Of a stretch of DNA of 6,597 nt, positions 1 to 6,597 are shown one piece after another. Within the stretch, counting starts at the first letter, position 1; each line of letters starts with the position of its first letter. Origin of the DNA: Gammaproteobacteria bacterium (GTDB taxonomy: Bacteria > Pseudomonadota > Gammaproteobacteria > Pseudomonadales > Azotimanducaceae); assembly GCA_026706425.1 (NCBI GenBank), contig JAPOYW010000620.1, positions 1 to 6,597 on the forward strand. The letters run 5' to 3'. A model generated the notes under the pieces. The model saw only the letters and a program-made list of their open reading frames with translations. It did not search any database and had not been told where the DNA came from. The position numbers and the translations under genes were made by a program.

Positions 1-37
1 GTATCGTGGACGGCACTCGGTAGTGAAAACGAAAATC

Positions 38-42
38 AAGGA
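38..42 (+). promoter_or_regulatory. Ribosome binding site of the SNF2 gene
   Basis: AAGGA lies five bases before the GTG at 48. It supports this non-ATG start, which is also the only early start codon between the upstream in-frame stop and the body of the protein. Confidence 0.7.
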
Positions 43-47
43 CGATT

Positions 48-3000
48 GTGGCGGCTGAACCAACGGAAGTACTGAACGCCGGGTTCGACGCCGACCCCTA
101 CGCCGCCCTCTCACCCGGTGCGCGCCTCGTCGCGCAGGCCTACGGTGTCGTCGCGCCCCACGGAATCGGCGTGAACCGCACCGCGAAAATCTTGGCGCAA
201 GCGAGCGTTGAACTGCTCGGCCGCAACCTGACCCAAGCGGAGGTTCGGCGGGCGAACGACGAACTGATCAATGCCGGGATCGGCATTCGGCCGCCGTCGC
301 CGAACGTCGGGGTCGCCGCGACACGAAACTGGGCGGTGCCATTGGCCGTGCGGGCGCAACGCGAAGGTCGACTCAGGCAAATCCTAGAGGCCTTCCAAGC
401 CACGCGGCCAAGTCCCGGTGTCGACCGCTACCATTTCGAAACCCTGTTCCGCTGCTACGTGCTACGCGGCGACTTCGACAATCTCGATGCGATGCTGGAA
501 GGGGATCCAGGGTCCCCGCACGAGTGGCGCTTCCTCGCGGACCCGCTTGCGATTGACGTGCTTGCCACCTTGCCCGAGCGCTACATCGACGTTGCCCTTA
601 CCGGGTGCCTGCGTCACGCGGTCGACGTCGGGGCCCCACCGGAACCCGCGATCCACGCTTGCCACCGTTTCAGTTTCGACCCGGCACGCCATGTCGCCGA
701 CATGGCCTACATCCGCATCCTGCAAGGGCGATTCGACGCGGCCTTGGCCGTGTTTTCGGAACTCCCCCGCGAGGTCAGCGATACCAAGCCGGCCAACACC
801 GGGCTCGCGTCGACGCGTGCCATGATCGCCATGCTCCGAGGCGACAATCCCGCTGCTCGTCAGCACATCGATGCCGCCATCGCCGCCGAGAAGGCGGGCA
901 CCCGCCGACGCAACGTGTTCCCCGAGCATGCATCGTTTGCGCTCTCCCTGATCGCGCTGGTCCGCCTGGACACGCCCGAATCCCGCGACTTGCTGCAGCA
1001 CCTGCTGCGCACCGCCGAACGCCGCTATCTCAACCGCGACTGGGAGGTCGCCTTCGCAATGGACGCCGCCCGCGTCCAACGGGATCACGGCATCTACGCC
1101 CGCCGAACGGCGTTTCCGTGCTACCTCACCTTCCTGGATGGCTTCAGGAACTGCTGGCTTGGTTCGGACAACCAGGCGAGCGCCGAGTGGCTCGAACTGA
1201 TGGACGCGTACCGCAGTCGAGCTAGCGCCAACGGCTACCGGTGGATCGCCGCCGAAAGCGCGTCGATCCTGCACCGGCTCGCTGAACTAAGCGGCGCGGA
1301 TCCGGCCGGGCTACCCGATCCACAGCCGTGGCTCGACGAACTCGGCATCCAGACCCTGGCGGAGCTGGAGGCGCCCATGCTCGCGTGGGAACGCTCGCTC
1401 AAGGCACTGGAGCAACTGGCCTACGACGCCAGAAACCAGGGCCAAGCGAAGAGCGCGACGTCGGCCCCCGTGGAGAAACGGCTCGTCTGGGATGTCCATC
1501 GGTACTACGACAACGTCGACGTCACTCCCCGCGAGCAGCGCCGAAACAAGACCGGCACCTGGAGCAAGGGACGCCGGGTCGCGCTCAAACGCTTGGCCGA
1601 GGAGGCACCGTCCATGGCCCACCTCCGCGAAGAGGACCTGGCCGCCGCCGCCGCGGTCACGATCCGCCGTTCCTGGGGACGCGTCGACTACGAACTCGGC
1701 ATTCGGGGCCTCTACGCACTCGCCGGTCATCCCCACGTCTTCAACGCATCGGGCGAACCCATCGACATCGTCCGACGGGAACCGGAACTCCACATCGACG
1801 AAAGCCCCGACGGCCTCGTCGTCGTTGCCGTCGATCCCCACGGCTGGGAGTCGGAGGGCGAATACGGCATCACGCTGGCCTCCGACAACCGAATCGAGGT
1901 CACCCGTTTCACCACCGACCACCGGCGCTTGTTCGACGTCATCCCACCGGAGGGACTGGCGTTTCCTGCAGACGGCAAGTCGCGGCTCCTGGAGGCGGTA
2001 TCCGCGCTCGTCTCGCAGGTTCGCGTGCAGAGCGACGCGGGCCCCGTGGCGGGTGCGAAGGAAGTGCGGGCGGATGCCGAACCCTGGGTACGCCTAGAAC
2101 CTTTCGAGGCGGGGCTCGCGGTCGCAATCCTGGTCGAGCCCATCGCCGACTCGGACATCGGCTTCGAACCCGGCCAGGGCGGCGCGACGGTGTTCGCAAG
2201 CCGCGACGGCGAGCACGTCCAGGCGCGGCGCGACCTCGGGAAGGAACGCACCGCGCTGGCCCGCCTGGTCGAACGATGTCCGCAGCTGGCCACGCGGCCA
2301 ACCGAGTACGACCCGCTGGTGCTTCCCGAACCTCTCGAATGCCTGGAGTTGCTGGAGCAGCTCGATGCCGCCGAGGCACGCTGCAAGTGGCCCAAGGGCG
2401 AGCCGTTCAAGATCGTGGCGCATCATTCCACGCCGTCCCTGTCGCTCACCGTCAAGCCCGCCGAGCAGTGGTTGCAGACCTCTGGCAAGCTGGTCGTGGA
2501 CGGTTCGCGGGTGCTCGACCTAAAGCGCCTCTTCGCGCTCCTCGAGGCCAACCCGCGATCGCGCTTCCTGGAACTCGAAAGCGGCGAGTTCATAGCCCTC
2601 ACCGCGGCGTTCCGCCGCCAACTCGACGATCTCGCGAGCCTCTCGACGCCGGCCGCCAAGGGTGCGGTGCGCCTGCATTCACTCGCTGCGTCCTCCCTCG
2701 ACGACCTGTTCGAGGACGCCGACGTCGCCGGTGAAGACGGTTGGCAGCAGATGCGCGCGGACCTCGAGGCCGCCCGATCGTTCGAACCCGAACTGCCCAG
2801 CACCCTGCAGGCACAACTGCGACCGTACCAGGTCGACGGCTACCGCTGGCTTGCGCGTTTGAGCCGTTGGGGTGCCGGGGCCTGCCTTGCCGACGATATG
2901 GGACTCGGCAAGACGGTGCAGACCCTGTCCGTTCTCCTGGACCGGGCACCCGGAGGACCCGCGCTGGTGGTCGCCCCCACGTCCGTCGTTGCCAACTGGG

Positions 3001-4271
3001 TCGAGGAGTCGCGTCGGTTCACGCCGACGTTGAACGTCAAGGTCTACACCGGCTCGGTTGCTTCCCGGGCACCGCTACTCGACGATCCCGGTGCATTCGA
3101 CCTCTACCTCACGACCTACGGCTTGCTGCAGAACGACGTCGAAACGTTGGCGGCGATCAGTTGGCATAGCGTCGTGCTGGACGAGGCCCAGGCGATCAAG
3201 AACCCACTCACCAAGCGTGCCCGGGCGGCGCGCCGATTGCCCGCTGGCTTCCGTGTCGTGACGACCGGCACACCCATCCAGAACAACCTGATGGATCTCC
3301 ATTCGCTGTTCAGCTTCCTGAATCCCGGTCTGCTCGGCTCTAGGGAGAAGTTCCGGACCGACTTCGGCGAACCGGTGGAAGTCGACGACAACGAGGAGGC
3401 GCGCAACCGGTTGCGGCGCATCATCGCGCCGTTCATGTTGAGGCGCTTGAAGACCGATGTGCTCGACGACCTCCCGGAACGCACCGAGATCACGTTGCAC
3501 GTGACGTTGTCGTCCGAGGAGGCCGCCCTCTACGAAGTGCTCCGGGAGCGGGCCCTCGATCAACTCCAGGCCGCCCGGGAAGGCGATCCGGACGCGGGCG
3601 ATGGCGAGCGCTTCCAGCTCTTCGCGCACCTGACGCGCCTCCGCCTCGCCTGCTGCAACCCGAAGCTGGTGACCGATTCGCCCGCCAGCGCACCTCGGAG
3701 TTCGAAGCTCGAGACCTTCGCCGAGACCCTTGCCGAGTTGCTCGAGAACCGCCACAAGGTGCTGGTCTTCTCGCAGTTCGTCATGCACCTGAAGCTCGTC
3801 GAGGACTACCTCAACGAGCAGGGCATCAGCTATCAATACCTCGACGGCGCTACGTCGGCGAAAGCTCGCGGCGAGCGCATCGCGGCGTTCCAGGCGGGCC
3901 AGGGCGACGTGTTCCTGATCTCGCTGAAGGCGGGCGGCACCGGTCTCAACCTGACCGCCGCCGACTATGTCATCCACCTGGATCCCTGGTGGAATCCCGC
4001 CGTCGAGGATCAGGCCTCCGACCGTGCCCACCGCATCGGCCAGACGCGGCCGGTGACCATCTACCGGCTGGTCACCGAGGGCACCATCGAGGAGCAGATC
4101 GTCGACATCCACCATCGCAAGCGGGATCTTGCAGATCGCCTGCTAGAAGGCGCCGACGCCGCAGGGAGGCTGAGTACCGAAGAACTGCTGGAACTTCTAC
4201 GACAGCCCGTCGGTCAGGTCGGCAGGGAAGGCGCTGCAGGATCGGTCGACCCGACGGTCGTCGCCGCCTGA
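48..4271 (+). CDS. Large SNF2-family DNA-dependent ATPase (DEAD/DEAH-box helicase-like) with long N-terminal helical region
   Basis: This 1407-residue protein ends in a complete SNF2 motor at about residues 911-1370. Visible motifs are the Q-like LRPYQ (924-928), Walker A DMGLGKT (950-956), Ia VVAPTS (974-979), Walker B DEAQ (1045-1048), III TGTP (1073-1076), V KAGGTGLN (1294-1301) and VI DRAHRIGQ (1325-1332) with the two arginines. Such motors use ATP to translocate on double-stranded DNA and remodel bound proteins; strand unwinding is not expected. Residues ~18-95 look winged-helix-like and ~100-460 resemble TPR/helical repeats. Residues ~478-580 (TPREQ, WSKGR, GHPHVF) and ~590-880 match, from memory, blocks conserved in a widespread family of large bacterial SNF2 proteins of unknown role. 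It lacks a recognisable RapA-type N-terminus, so it is probably not the RNA polymerase recycling factor. GTG is the only early start after the in-frame stop at 24-26. The N-terminal domain calls are inference; the motor is certain. Confidence 0.96.
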   Translation: MAAEPTEVLNAGFDADPYAALSPGARLVAQAYGVVAPHGIGVNRTAKILAQASVELLGRNLTQAEVRRANDELINAGIGIRPPSPNVGVAATRNWAVPLAVRAQREGRLRQILEAFQATRPSPGVDRYHFETLFRCYVLRGDFDNLDAMLEGDPGSPHEWRFLADPLAIDVLATLPERYIDVALTGCLRHAVDVGAPPEPAIHACHRFSFDPARHVADMAYIRILQGRFDAALAVFSELPREVSDTKPANTGLASTRAMIAMLRGDNPAARQHIDAAIAAEKAGTRRRNVFPEHASFALSLIALVRLDTPESRDLLQHLLRTAERRYLNRDWEVAFAMDAARVQRDHGIYARRTAFPCYLTFLDGFRNCWLGSDNQASAEWLELMDAYRSRASANGYRWIAAESASILHRLAELSGADPAGLPDPQPWLDELGIQTLAELEAPMLAWERSLKALEQLAYDARNQGQAKSATSAPVEKRLVWDVHRYYDNVDVTPREQRRNKTGTWSKGRRVALKRLAEEAPSMAHLREEDLAAAAAVTIRRSWGRVDYELGIRGLYALAGHPHVFNASGEPIDIVRREPELHIDESPDGLVVVAVDPHGWESEGEYGITLASDNRIEVTRFTTDHRRLFDVIPPEGLAFPADGKSRLLEAVSALVSQVRVQSDAGPVAGAKEVRADAEPWVRLEPFEAGLAVAILVEPIADSDIGFEPGQGGATVFASRDGEHVQARRDLGKERTALARLVERCPQLATRPTEYDPLVLPEPLECLELLEQLDAAEARCKWPKGEPFKIVAHHSTPSLSLTVKPAEQWLQTSGKLVVDGSRVLDLKRLFALLEANPRSRFLELESGEFIALTAAFRRQLDDLASLSTPAAKGAVRLHSLAASSLDDLFEDADVAGEDGWQQMRADLEAARSFEPELPSTLQAQLRPYQVDGYRWLARLSRWGAGACLADDMGLGKTVQTLSVLLDRAPGGPALVVAPTSVVANWVEESRRFTPTLNVKVYTGSVASRAPLLDDPGAFDLYLTTYGLLQNDVETLAAISWHSVVLDEAQAIKNPLTKRARAARRLPAGFRVVTTGTPIQNNLMDLHSLFSFLNPGLLGSREKFRTDFGEPVEVDDNEEARNRLRRIIAPFMLRRLKTDVLDDLPERTEITLHVTLSSEEAALYEVLRERALDQLQAAREGDPDAGDGERFQLFAHLTRLRLACCNPKLVTDSPASAPRSSKLETFAETLAELLENRHKVLVFSQFVMHLKLVEDYLNEQGISYQYLDGATSAKARGERIAAFQAGQGDVFLISLKAGGTGLNLTAADYVIHLDPWWNPAVEDQASDRAHRIGQTRPVTIYRLVTEGTIEEQIVDIHHRKRDLADRLLEGADAAGRLSTEELLELLRQPVGQVGREGAAGSVDPTVVAA

Positions 4272-4275
4272 CCGG

Positions 4276-5109
4276 CTAACGTTCGAGGAGTCTCTCCAAC
4301 TCCTCGATTCGTCGCTCGGCTTGGGATGCTCGCTCCTCGGCCGATTCGGCCCGCTCCTCAGCCGATTCGGCCCGCTCCTCAGCCGATTCGGCCCGCGCCA
4401 CTGCCGACTCGGCCCGTGCTTCTGCCTCGACGCGCATAGCATCCGACTGAACGTGGTCCGGCAGGATTTCGCCGGTGGCTGCGTTCCGGAAGCGGATCCG
4501 GTCGTTTTGCACGATGACGTCCAAGCCCAATACCCGGCTCGGTAGGCCGCCACCTGTCGACGGTCGAATGCGCGTGTATTCGCGCCCTTCCAAACGATAG
4601 CCCGCCAAGCGCGGCTCGAACGGCTCGAACAGCCAGAATTCGCGAATCCCCAACGCCGCGTAGAGTCCAGGTTTCACCCGAACGTCCTTGCGCCAAGTCC
4701 GCTTCGACAGGACCTCCAAGGCAAACGCAGGCACAGCGTCGCCTTCCTCCCAAACCTTGTACGACGACCGATCGGGATCGCCGGCGTTGAAAACCACCAT
4801 GAGGTCGGGCGAGAGCGCCGCCTTGGGATTGCCTTCTTCGAAGAGCATGACGAGGTCGTTCGCCACCAATGTGCCGGGTTGGTCTCTGAACCAAACCCGG
4901 AGCGCGTCGAAGCAGTAGTTCGACGCCTCGGCGTGGCGCGTGCTTTCGGACACCCTACCGTCCGGACCCGGATAGCCCTCGTCGTCGTACTCGACGGGCG
5001 GCACGGGTCGGTAGAGCGCATCCGCGTAGATCACGGAAAGGGGCGCCGACGGCTTGCGTTGCGGCGCATTCACGACGGTGGGTTCGACGGGCAGGGTTCT
5101 TGGCTGCAT
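4276..5109 (-). CDS. Uma2-family (DUF820) PD-(D/E)XK nuclease-fold protein with C-terminal coiled coil
   Basis: The 277-residue product matches the Uma2 pattern: SPDLMVVF with D102, AFALEVLSK with E132, then D142, K146 and Y150 followed by GIREFWLFEP. These are the expected acidic and lysine positions of a PD-(D/E)XK nuclease fold. Uma2 proteins are predicted endonucleases, often multicopy, with no settled cellular role. Residues ~222-277 form a highly charged coiled coil containing three perfect AESAEER heptads (240-260), probably for oligomerisation. There is no signal peptide or membrane segment. An upstream in-frame ATG at 5160 would add 17 residues whose codons also end mostly in G or C, so it cannot be excluded. 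I chose 5109 because the extension does not resemble the family and a TACTTT box sits six bases upstream of this ATG. Neither start has a Shine-Dalgarno motif. The gene converges on the SNF2 gene with a four-base gap. Confidence 0.9.
   Translation of the reverse strand: MQPRTLPVEPTVVNAPQRKPSAPLSVIYADALYRPVPPVEYDDEGYPGPDGRVSESTRHAEASNYCFDALRVWFRDQPGTLVANDLVMLFEEGNPKAALSPDLMVVFNAGDPDRSSYKVWEEGDAVPAFALEVLSKRTWRKDVRVKPGLYAALGIREFWLFEPFEPRLAGYRLEGREYTRIRPSTGGGLPSRVLGLDVIVQNDRIRFRNAATGEILPDHVQSDAMRVEAEARAESAVARAESAEERAESAEERAESAEERASQAERRIEELERLLER
4283..4307. terminator. Inverted repeat at the convergent gene ends, possible weak bidirectional terminator
   Basis: TCGAGGAG (4283-4290) and CTCCTCGA (4300-4307) form a perfect 8-bp stem with a 9-base loop. 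It lies just past the SNF2 stop and within the last codons of the Uma2-like gene. No T-run follows on either strand, so it is not a classical intrinsic terminator. The palindrome may simply come from encoding alternating Glu/Leu/Arg residues. Confidence 0.25.
4331..4414 (-). repeat. 21-bp in-frame tandem repeat (about four units) inside the Uma2-like gene
   Basis: Units at 4331-4351, 4352-4372 and 4373-4393 are identical except for one base (position 9 of the first unit). A fourth unit at 4394-4414 has four mismatches, and a more degraded copy may follow to about 4435. On the minus strand each unit encodes one heptad, AESAEER, of the coiled-coil tail. Because 21 bp is seven codons, gain or loss of units by slippage would keep the frame and change the coil by one heptad (about two helical turns). 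Confidence 0.9.
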
Positions 5110-5242
5110 GATTGGAAAGTACCACGAAAACGACTCGCGGACGGGCGACCGGAACAGCATCCGTCAAATGGCGCACTGGCCGATAGCGAGATCGACCCGT
5201 CCGGTTGTGAGATATCGACCACTTGCGACGTGCCGGTCGGGT
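5110..5242. other. Gap between carbonic anhydrase stop and Uma2-like start
   Basis: I see no gene, strong hairpin or T-run here. A minus-strand TACTTT box (5116-5121) lies six bases before the ATG at 5109. If the Uma2-like gene starts at 5160 instead, the gap shrinks to 82 bp. With no terminator visible, read-through from the carbonic anhydrase gene is possible. Confidence 0.4.
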
Positions 5243-5998
5243 TTACAGTGGGGAGTCCTTGTCGATCAGCAGTTGCCGACCGTTCAACGGTTGCACGGGG
5301 CGGCTGTTGTTGCCGAGGATGGCCTCGAACGCGGCGAGCGCGGCAGCGGAAACCTCGATGGGCGTCTCGAAAACGAGCCATTGCACACCTTCCGAGCATG
5401 GCGGGGTGGTCAGGGATCCTTCGTAGCGAAAGATCCGACTCGCCTCGGGCAGCAGTTCGGATACCGCGATCTTCTTCTCAGTGGCAAGCGACTCGCCCGG
5501 TTCGGGGAGTTGCTCGGCCAAGTCATCGAGAACGGGGTGTGCACCGCCGCGTCGAACGAATATGCCCACCACCGCCAGGGTGCCCTCTTCGTTCCGGTGC
5601 ACCAGGTGGACCTCCATGCCGAAAGATCTCCCTTCGACGGTGTGTTCGCCGGGCGTGTGGAAATGAAACTGCGTGAGGTCGTACCGTGCGCCGCCGACCT
5701 CGATCCAATTCTCGCTCGTGGACGCGACCTCGACGGTGTGTCCGTTGTGCCGGACCTCGAACTTCATCGGCTGGTAGTGGAATGCGACATGAGGCACGTC
5801 GGCTTGCGTCGCGCCAACGATGTCGATGGGCGATTGACGACTGCCGACAGCGCAGAGCGCGTATTCCGAGCTCAACTCGCCCCAGACCGGCGGCCCGTCG
5901 TGGCTTCCGTATCCCCAATGCGGCAGACCGGAATCGGACCCCGCCTCCACCGCGCTACCATTCATGGCTACGAAACGCGAACAGAAGTCTCTTGGCAT
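5243..5998 (-). CDS. Alpha-class carbonic anhydrase, no visible signal peptide
   Basis: The 251-residue protein would interconvert CO2 and bicarbonate. The alpha-class active site is complete. Zinc ligands are H112 and H114 in QFHFH and H131 in MEVHLVH. E118 and E129 match human CA II Glu106 and Glu117, T197 in SLTTPP matches Thr199, and H87 in NGH matches the His64 proton shuttle. HWGYG (27-31) and SRQSPIDI (53-60) are family signatures. C49 and C201 match the cysteine pair that forms a disulfide in secreted bacterial enzymes. Most bacterial alpha enzymes are exported, yet the N-terminus (MPRDFCSRFVAMNGS) has no hydrophobic core, and an in-frame stop at 6005-6007 rules out extension. The start at 5998 has GGAG nine bases upstream; M12 (5965) is an alternative without a ribosome binding site. 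It is often named cah in bacteria. It is co-oriented with the Uma2-like gene, 133 bp away. Confidence 0.95.
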   Translation of the reverse strand: MPRDFCSRFVAMNGSAVEAGSDSGLPHWGYGSHDGPPVWGELSSEYALCAVGSRQSPIDIVGATQADVPHVAFHYQPMKFEVRHNGHTVEVASTSENWIEVGGARYDLTQFHFHTPGEHTVEGRSFGMEVHLVHRNEEGTLAVVGIFVRRGGAHPVLDDLAEQLPEPGESLATEKKIAVSELLPEASRIFRYEGSLTTPPCSEGVQWLVFETPIEVSAAALAAFEAILGNNSRPVQPLNGRQLLIDKDSPL

Positions 5999-6043
5999 GC
6001 ATGGCTACTCCATCGGTTCCAAACCGCCGCCTTACCCTACGCA
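5999..6043. promoter_or_regulatory. 45-bp divergent intergenic region
   Basis: This spacer separates the divergent starts of the carbonic anhydrase (-) and the kinase (+), so any two promoters must overlap it or lie inside the opposite gene. It contains GGAG on the minus strand (6008-6011) and a plus-strand TACCCT (6033-6038) five bases before the kinase ATG. The 8-bp palindrome CATGCATG (5996-6003) covers the carbonic anhydrase start codon. No clear -35 element is visible. Confidence 0.35.
6008..6011 (-). promoter_or_regulatory. Ribosome binding site of the carbonic anhydrase gene
   Basis: On the minus strand GGAG stands nine bases before the ATG at 5998. It favours this start over the internal ATG at 5965, which has no purine-rich motif upstream. 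Confidence 0.5.
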
Positions 6044-6597
6044 ATGAGGGACACACGTCAATTGCAGGAAGCGCTGCCGGAGGCCACTCGAGCGCGCGCG
6101 GAGGCGGTCGGCGACGCGGGTCGCCGTTGGATGCGGGACCTCGACGAAACGGTCCGCGCGCTGACGGATGGCTGGAATCTAAGCATCGGCAACACCTTGC
6201 CCGGCGGTTCCGAGAGTCTCGTGCTCGCCGTCCGGCAGCAAGACGGCACCGACGCGGTGTTGAAGATCAGGATGCCGGGAGACTTCGAAGGCGAGGCGCG
6301 GGTCTACGAGTTGTCCCGGGGTCGGGGGCTGGCCACGCTCTACGCCCGATCCGACGACCATCGCGCCCTGCTGATGGAGCGGCTTGGCACCTGCATTGCG
6401 GACCTTGGATGGTCGGTCAGGGAGCAGATCGACGCCATCTGCCGGACTCTCAAGGAACTCTGGCGCACGCCGGTGGATGGCGAATCAATGCCCAGCGGGG
6501 GGTGGAAGGCAAACTGGCTCGCGGACTTCATCGATCAGACCTGGCAACGCCTTGGCCAGCCCTGCGCCCGACGCACGCGCGATCGTGCCCTTGAGTT
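6044..6597 (+). CDS. APH(6)/hydroxyurea-type phosphotransferase family protein, 3' end cut by window
   Basis: The frame is open from ATG 6044 to the window end, giving 184 codons. The product resembles the N-terminal half of the aminoglycoside/hydroxyurea kinase family, whose members include streptomycin 6-kinases. LPEATRARAEAVGDAGRRWM leads into an N-lobe with GGSESLVL (54-61) and AVLKI, whose K74 is the likely ATP-binding lysine. FEGEARVY (81-88) and LLMERLG (109-115, hinge-like) follow, then GGWKANWLADFI (152-163). The family is usually about 270-310 residues, so the catalytic HGDxHxxN loop and the metal-binding Asp lie beyond the window. Members phosphorylate aminoglycosides or small molecules; many chromosomal copies have no proven substrate, so resistance should not be assumed. 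No Shine-Dalgarno motif precedes this ATG and there is no earlier start back to the carbonic anhydrase gene. The family's N-terminal pattern begins at about residue 11, which supports this start. Confidence 0.85.
   Translation, partial: MRDTRQLQEALPEATRARAEAVGDAGRRWMRDLDETVRALTDGWNLSIGNTLPGGSESLVLAVRQQDGTDAVLKIRMPGDFEGEARVYELSRGRGLATLYARSDDHRALLMERLGTCIADLGWSVREQIDAICRTLKELWRTPVDGESMPSGGWKANWLADFIDQTWQRLGQPCARRTRDRALE

Noticed and set aside
1328..2734. A 468-codon open frame on the plus strand inside the SNF2 gene
   Set aside because: The translation is Arg/Gly/Pro-rich low-complexity sequence typical of a shifted frame in high-GC coding DNA, and the overlapping frame encodes conserved SNF2-protein sequence.
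3075..4115. A 346-codon open frame on the minus strand opposite the SNF2 motor
   Set aside because: It is antisense to conserved helicase motifs III-VI, has no recognisable domain, and its openness is explained by the codon bias of the sense gene.
4255..4274. CGGTC/GACCG inverted repeat over the SNF2 stop codon
   Set aside because: It is a five-base stem with a ten-base loop and no T-run, expected often by chance in such GC-rich sequence.
4331..4414. Tandem 21-bp repeats considered as a CRISPR array or iteron-like origin
   Set aside because: There are no spacers between units, the repeats are in frame and encode coiled-coil heptads, and no replication or cas gene is nearby.
5160..5242. Possible terminator downstream of the carbonic anhydrase gene
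   Set aside because: Only a short, bulged CGACC/GGTCG pairing is visible, with no T-run on the minus strand.
5686..6594. A 302-codon open frame on the plus strand across the carbonic anhydrase and kinase starts
   Set aside because: It runs antisense to the carbonic anhydrase and then out of frame with the kinase, and it is Arg/Pro-rich. The real kinase frame is the one beginning at 6044, which stays open to the window end.

Overview
The window is high-GC bacterial DNA (60-68% G+C by eye) with strong G/C bias at third codon positions. It is densely packed. It holds three complete protein genes and the 5' part of a fourth. I saw no RNA gene, insertion sequence, CRISPR array or phage gene. The gene content (a large SNF2-family ATPase, a Uma2-type nuclease-fold protein with a coiled-coil tail, an alpha-class carbonic anhydrase and an APH(6)-like kinase) would fit a free-living high-GC bacterium, perhaps a proteobacterium. 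The sequence alone does not fix the taxon.

Layout: positions 48-4271 (+) encode a 1407-residue SNF2 ATPase. Its C-terminal motor is complete, and about 900 residues of helical and family-specific sequence precede it. Four bases separate its stop from that of the convergent Uma2-like gene (4276-5109, -), whose last ~45 codons form a charged coiled coil built on an in-frame 21-bp tandem repeat. A 133-bp gap leads to an alpha-carbonic anhydrase (5243-5998, -) with an intact active site but no signal peptide. After a 45-bp divergent spacer, an APH(6)/hydroxyurea-kinase-like gene (6044 onward, +) runs off the window end before its catalytic C-lobe.

The genes do not form an obvious pathway or operon. 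The SNF2 protein and the Uma2 protein both have DNA-acting folds and lie tail to tail, but opposite strands argue against a classical co-transcribed system. The carbonic anhydrase (CO2/bicarbonate conversion) and the small-molecule kinase look like independent functions. I found no convincing new multigene system. The points most worth a second look are the large uncharacterised N-terminal part of the SNF2 protein, the carbonic anhydrase that has an export-type cysteine pair but no export signal, the slippage-prone coiled-coil repeat, and a shared leaderless-type start pattern in two of the genes.
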